Origin: CAZHDI01 sp964531285
GTDB lineage: Bacteria; Pseudomonadota; Alphaproteobacteria; JAJFIK01
Direction of reading: 5' to 3'
Assembly: GCA_964531285.1 (NCBI GenBank)
Contig: CAZHDI010000024.1
Coordinates: forward strand, 1 to 39,755
DNA: 39,755 nucleotides
Shown here: positions 38,035 through 39,755 of the stretch, piece by piece
Numbering within the stretch: the stretch's first letter is position 1
Layout: each line of letters begins with the position of its first letter
Notes under the pieces: model-generated
What the model was told of the DNA's origin: nothing
Databases searched by the model: none
The model's input: the letters and a program-made list of their open reading frames with translations, nothing else
Position numbers and translations under genes: made by a program

Positions 38035-39755
38035 TCAGCCTTCGAGGGTCCGGGTGACGACCTCCCGCAGATTATCCGAAATCCTCGGATCGGCGGCGAT
38101 GCTCCGGAAGCTGTCGGCAATCAATTCGCGCCGGCCCGCCTCCAGGCGCCGCCACGTTTTGACGACGCCGAAAAGGCGCGCGGCAAAGAGCGGATTGAGC
38201 TTGTCCACGGCGAGGATCTGATCGGCGAAAAAGGCATAGCCTTCGCCGCTGGGATCATGGAAGCAGACCGGATTGCCGACCGCGAACGCGCCGACCAGCG
38301 CGCGCACCCGGTTCGGGTTGCGCAGGGTATAGGCGTCATGGGCCGCAAGAGCGCGCACCCGTTCAAGAGTATCGGCCCGGCAGGCCCGGGCTTGGACACC
38401 GAACCATTTGTCCACGACCAGCGGATTGTCTGCCCACTGGTCGTAGAAGGCCTGAATCAGGGCATCCCGTTCCGGATGATCGAGATCGGCCATGAGGCTG
38501 AGGCCCGCCAGCCGGTCGGTCATGTTGCCGGCACCGCGGGCGAGGCGTGCCACGGTCTCAAGGGCCGTGCCGTTCTCGCTGGTGACCAGGAGGGCCAGCG
38601 CGGTGTTGGCGAGCGCCCGGCGCCCGGCCTGATCGGCATCCGGAGAGTAGGGCTCGGTCCGGTCATAGGCATCGAGACGGGCCAGAAGCCGGGTCTCCAG
38701 CCGCGCGGCCATCCGGGACCGCAGTCCCTTGCGCGCCTCATGGATCGCCGCGGGATCGACCGTCTCCAGGGCCTGGGCGATGTCCTCTTCGGTCGGGGGG
38801 ACGATCATCCGCGCCAGGAACGCCGGATCGAGATCCGGATTATCGAGACAGGCGCCAAGCGCGTCGATCAGGGCCGCTTCGGTATCGCCGGCCGGTGTGC
38901 CTTGGGTGCGCGCGACCAGTTCGGCCTTGGCAAGACCATGCGCGGCTTCCCACCGGTTGAACCGGTCCGCGTCATGGGCAATCAGGTGAATCCGGTCGTC
39001 CACGGACAAGTCCGCATCCAAGACGACGGGCGCGGAAAAATCCCGCAAGAGGGACGGGACCGGCCGCTCCGTCACGGTGACGAAGGTAAAGGTCTGGTCC
39101 GGCGCATCGAGACGCAAGACCAGCTCGCGCGGCTGATCGGGATCGTTCTCCCCATCAAGCACAAGGCGCATCGGTGCGCCGGCTTTGTCAATCAGACCCA
39201 AGCGCACCGGGACCGGCACCGGCGTCTTGTCCGGCTGGCCGGGCGTCGGCGGCGTGACTTGCGCCAAATGCAGCGTGTAGGTCTGGGCATCGGCGTCATA
39301 GGTGCCGCGCGCGGTGATCCGGGGCGTGCCGGCCTGGGCATACCAGCGCATGAAGGCCGACAGATCCTCGCCGCTTGCTTTCTCGAAGCTCTGAACGAAA
39401 TCCTCCACCGTCGCGGCGGTGTTGTCATGATCCTTGAAATAAAGATCCATGCCCCGGAAAAAGGCCTCCCGGCCGATCAGCGTGGCGATCATCCGCACCA
39501 GTTCCGCGCCCTTTTCATAAACGGTCGCGGTGTAGAAATTATCGATCTTGATGTAATTGTCGGGCCGGACCGGATGCGCCAGACCGCCGGCATCCTCCGC
39601 GAACTGAACGACCCGCAACCGGTTCACATCGTCGATGCGCTTGACGGTGGCCTCGCGCATATCGGCGGTGAACTCCTGATCCCGGAACACCGTGAGGCCT
39701 TCCTTCAGGCACAGCTGGAACCAGTCGCGGCAGGTGATCCGGTTGCCGGTCCAGT
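38035..39755 (-). CDS. pepN: Aminopeptidase N (M1 family), 5' end beyond the window
   Basis: The gene reads from the window's right edge to its stop at 38035-38037, giving about 573 C-terminal residues of a protein normally near 880. The visible start WTGNRITCRDWFQLCLKEGL directly follows the place of the HExxH zinc motif, which is outside; the Glu of KEGLTVFRD is the third zinc ligand. FYTATVYEKGAELVRMIATL holds the catalytic Tyr of the M1 family. The rest is the DUF3458 beta and all-helical C-terminal domains, ending SDNLREVVTRTLEG. It removes N-terminal residues from peptides in the cytosol. The E. coli PepN type is clear from the C-terminal helices (DRLAGLSLMADLD, PNRVRALVGAFA). Confidence 0.95.
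   Translation of the reverse strand, partial: WTGNRITCRDWFQLCLKEGLTVFRDQEFTADMREATVKRIDDVNRLRVVQFAEDAGGLAHPVRPDNYIKIDNFYTATVYEKGAELVRMIATLIGREAFFRGMDLYFKDHDNTAATVEDFVQSFEKASGEDLSAFMRWYAQAGTPRITARGTYDADAQTYTLHLAQVTPPTPGQPDKTPVPVPVRLGLIDKAGAPMRLVLDGENDPDQPRELVLRLDAPDQTFTFVTVTERPVPSLLRDFSAPVVLDADLSVDDRIHLIAHDADRFNRWEAAHGLAKAELVARTQGTPAGDTEAALIDALGACLDNPDLDPAFLARMIVPPTEEDIAQALETVDPAAIHEARKGLRSRMAARLETRLLARLDAYDRTEPYSPDADQAGRRALANTALALLVTSENGTALETVARLARGAGNMTDRLAGLSLMADLDHPERDALIQAFYDQWADNPLVVDKWFGVQARACRADTLERVRALAAHDAYTLRNPNRVRALVGAFAVGNPVCFHDPSGEGYAFFADQILAVDKLNPLFAARLFGVVKTWRRLEAGRRELIADSFRSIAADPRISDNLREVVTRTLEG

Overview
The window is GC-rich bacterial DNA, most likely from an alphaproteobacterium. 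The evidence is the gene content: a DUF2849-CysI-DUF934 sulfite reductase operon, a DUF1214/DUF1254 pair, a type III ornithine decarboxylase, a PleC/DivJ-type PAS kinase, a phage-CII-like regulator used as a chromosomal gene, and GlnE. Genus cannot be fixed from sequence alone. It reads as core chromosome: no transposase, integrase, tRNA, rRNA or CRISPR array was recognised. One assembly gap of exactly 100 N lies at 16304-16403.

Layout. 1-430: the tail of a formylglycine-generating-enzyme-like gene, a GUGA hairpin and a REP/MITE-like repeat. 431-2903 (minus): assimilatory sulfite reductase operon. 3030-4129 (minus): DUF1214-DUF1254 envelope pair. 4425-9686: SH3 lipoprotein, sulfotransferase, class A penicillin-binding protein, YcgN-like Cys-cluster protein and a SleB-like domain protein without the usual catalytic glutamate. 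9997-13824: CII-like regulator, then a PepSY / PhoP-like / PhoQ-like operon with an OmpR-type direct repeat in front, and a DUF938 methyltransferase. 14297-15529: alpha/beta hydrolase-OsmC fusion. 15530-16807: long non-coding stretch around the gap, unusually rich in perfect inverted repeats, including two 11-12 bp helices in pseudoknot order. 16808-18890: a second OmpR/kinase pair. 18899-21542: C13 peptidase, FAH-family enzyme, HU. 21669-24605: GlnE. 24750-27982: polyamine genes (AdoMet decarboxylase, ornithine decarboxylase, spermidine synthase), each with inverted repeats in the leader. 28380-32990: two PYROXD2/CrtI-like flavoproteins plus a GcvT-like protein. 33042-35276: EF-hand protein, ECF sigma factor, membrane anti-sigma-like protein and CnrX/CpxP-like sensor. 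35286-37610 (minus): PAS histidine kinase. 38035-39755 (minus): aminopeptidase N, 5' end outside the window.

How the genes work together. Ornithine decarboxylase makes putrescine, AdoMet decarboxylase makes the aminopropyl donor and SpeE joins them into spermidine, so the pathway is complete here. Much of the rest concerns envelope sensing: three histidine kinases, two OmpR-type regulators, an ECF/anti-sigma/sensor module, and several exported or membrane proteins. The candidates for undescribed biology are the structured non-coding region around the gap, the paired flavoprotein-GcvT-like cassette, and the Ca-binding-protein/ECF/sensor cassette. All functions are inferred from motifs read by eye; no database search was run.
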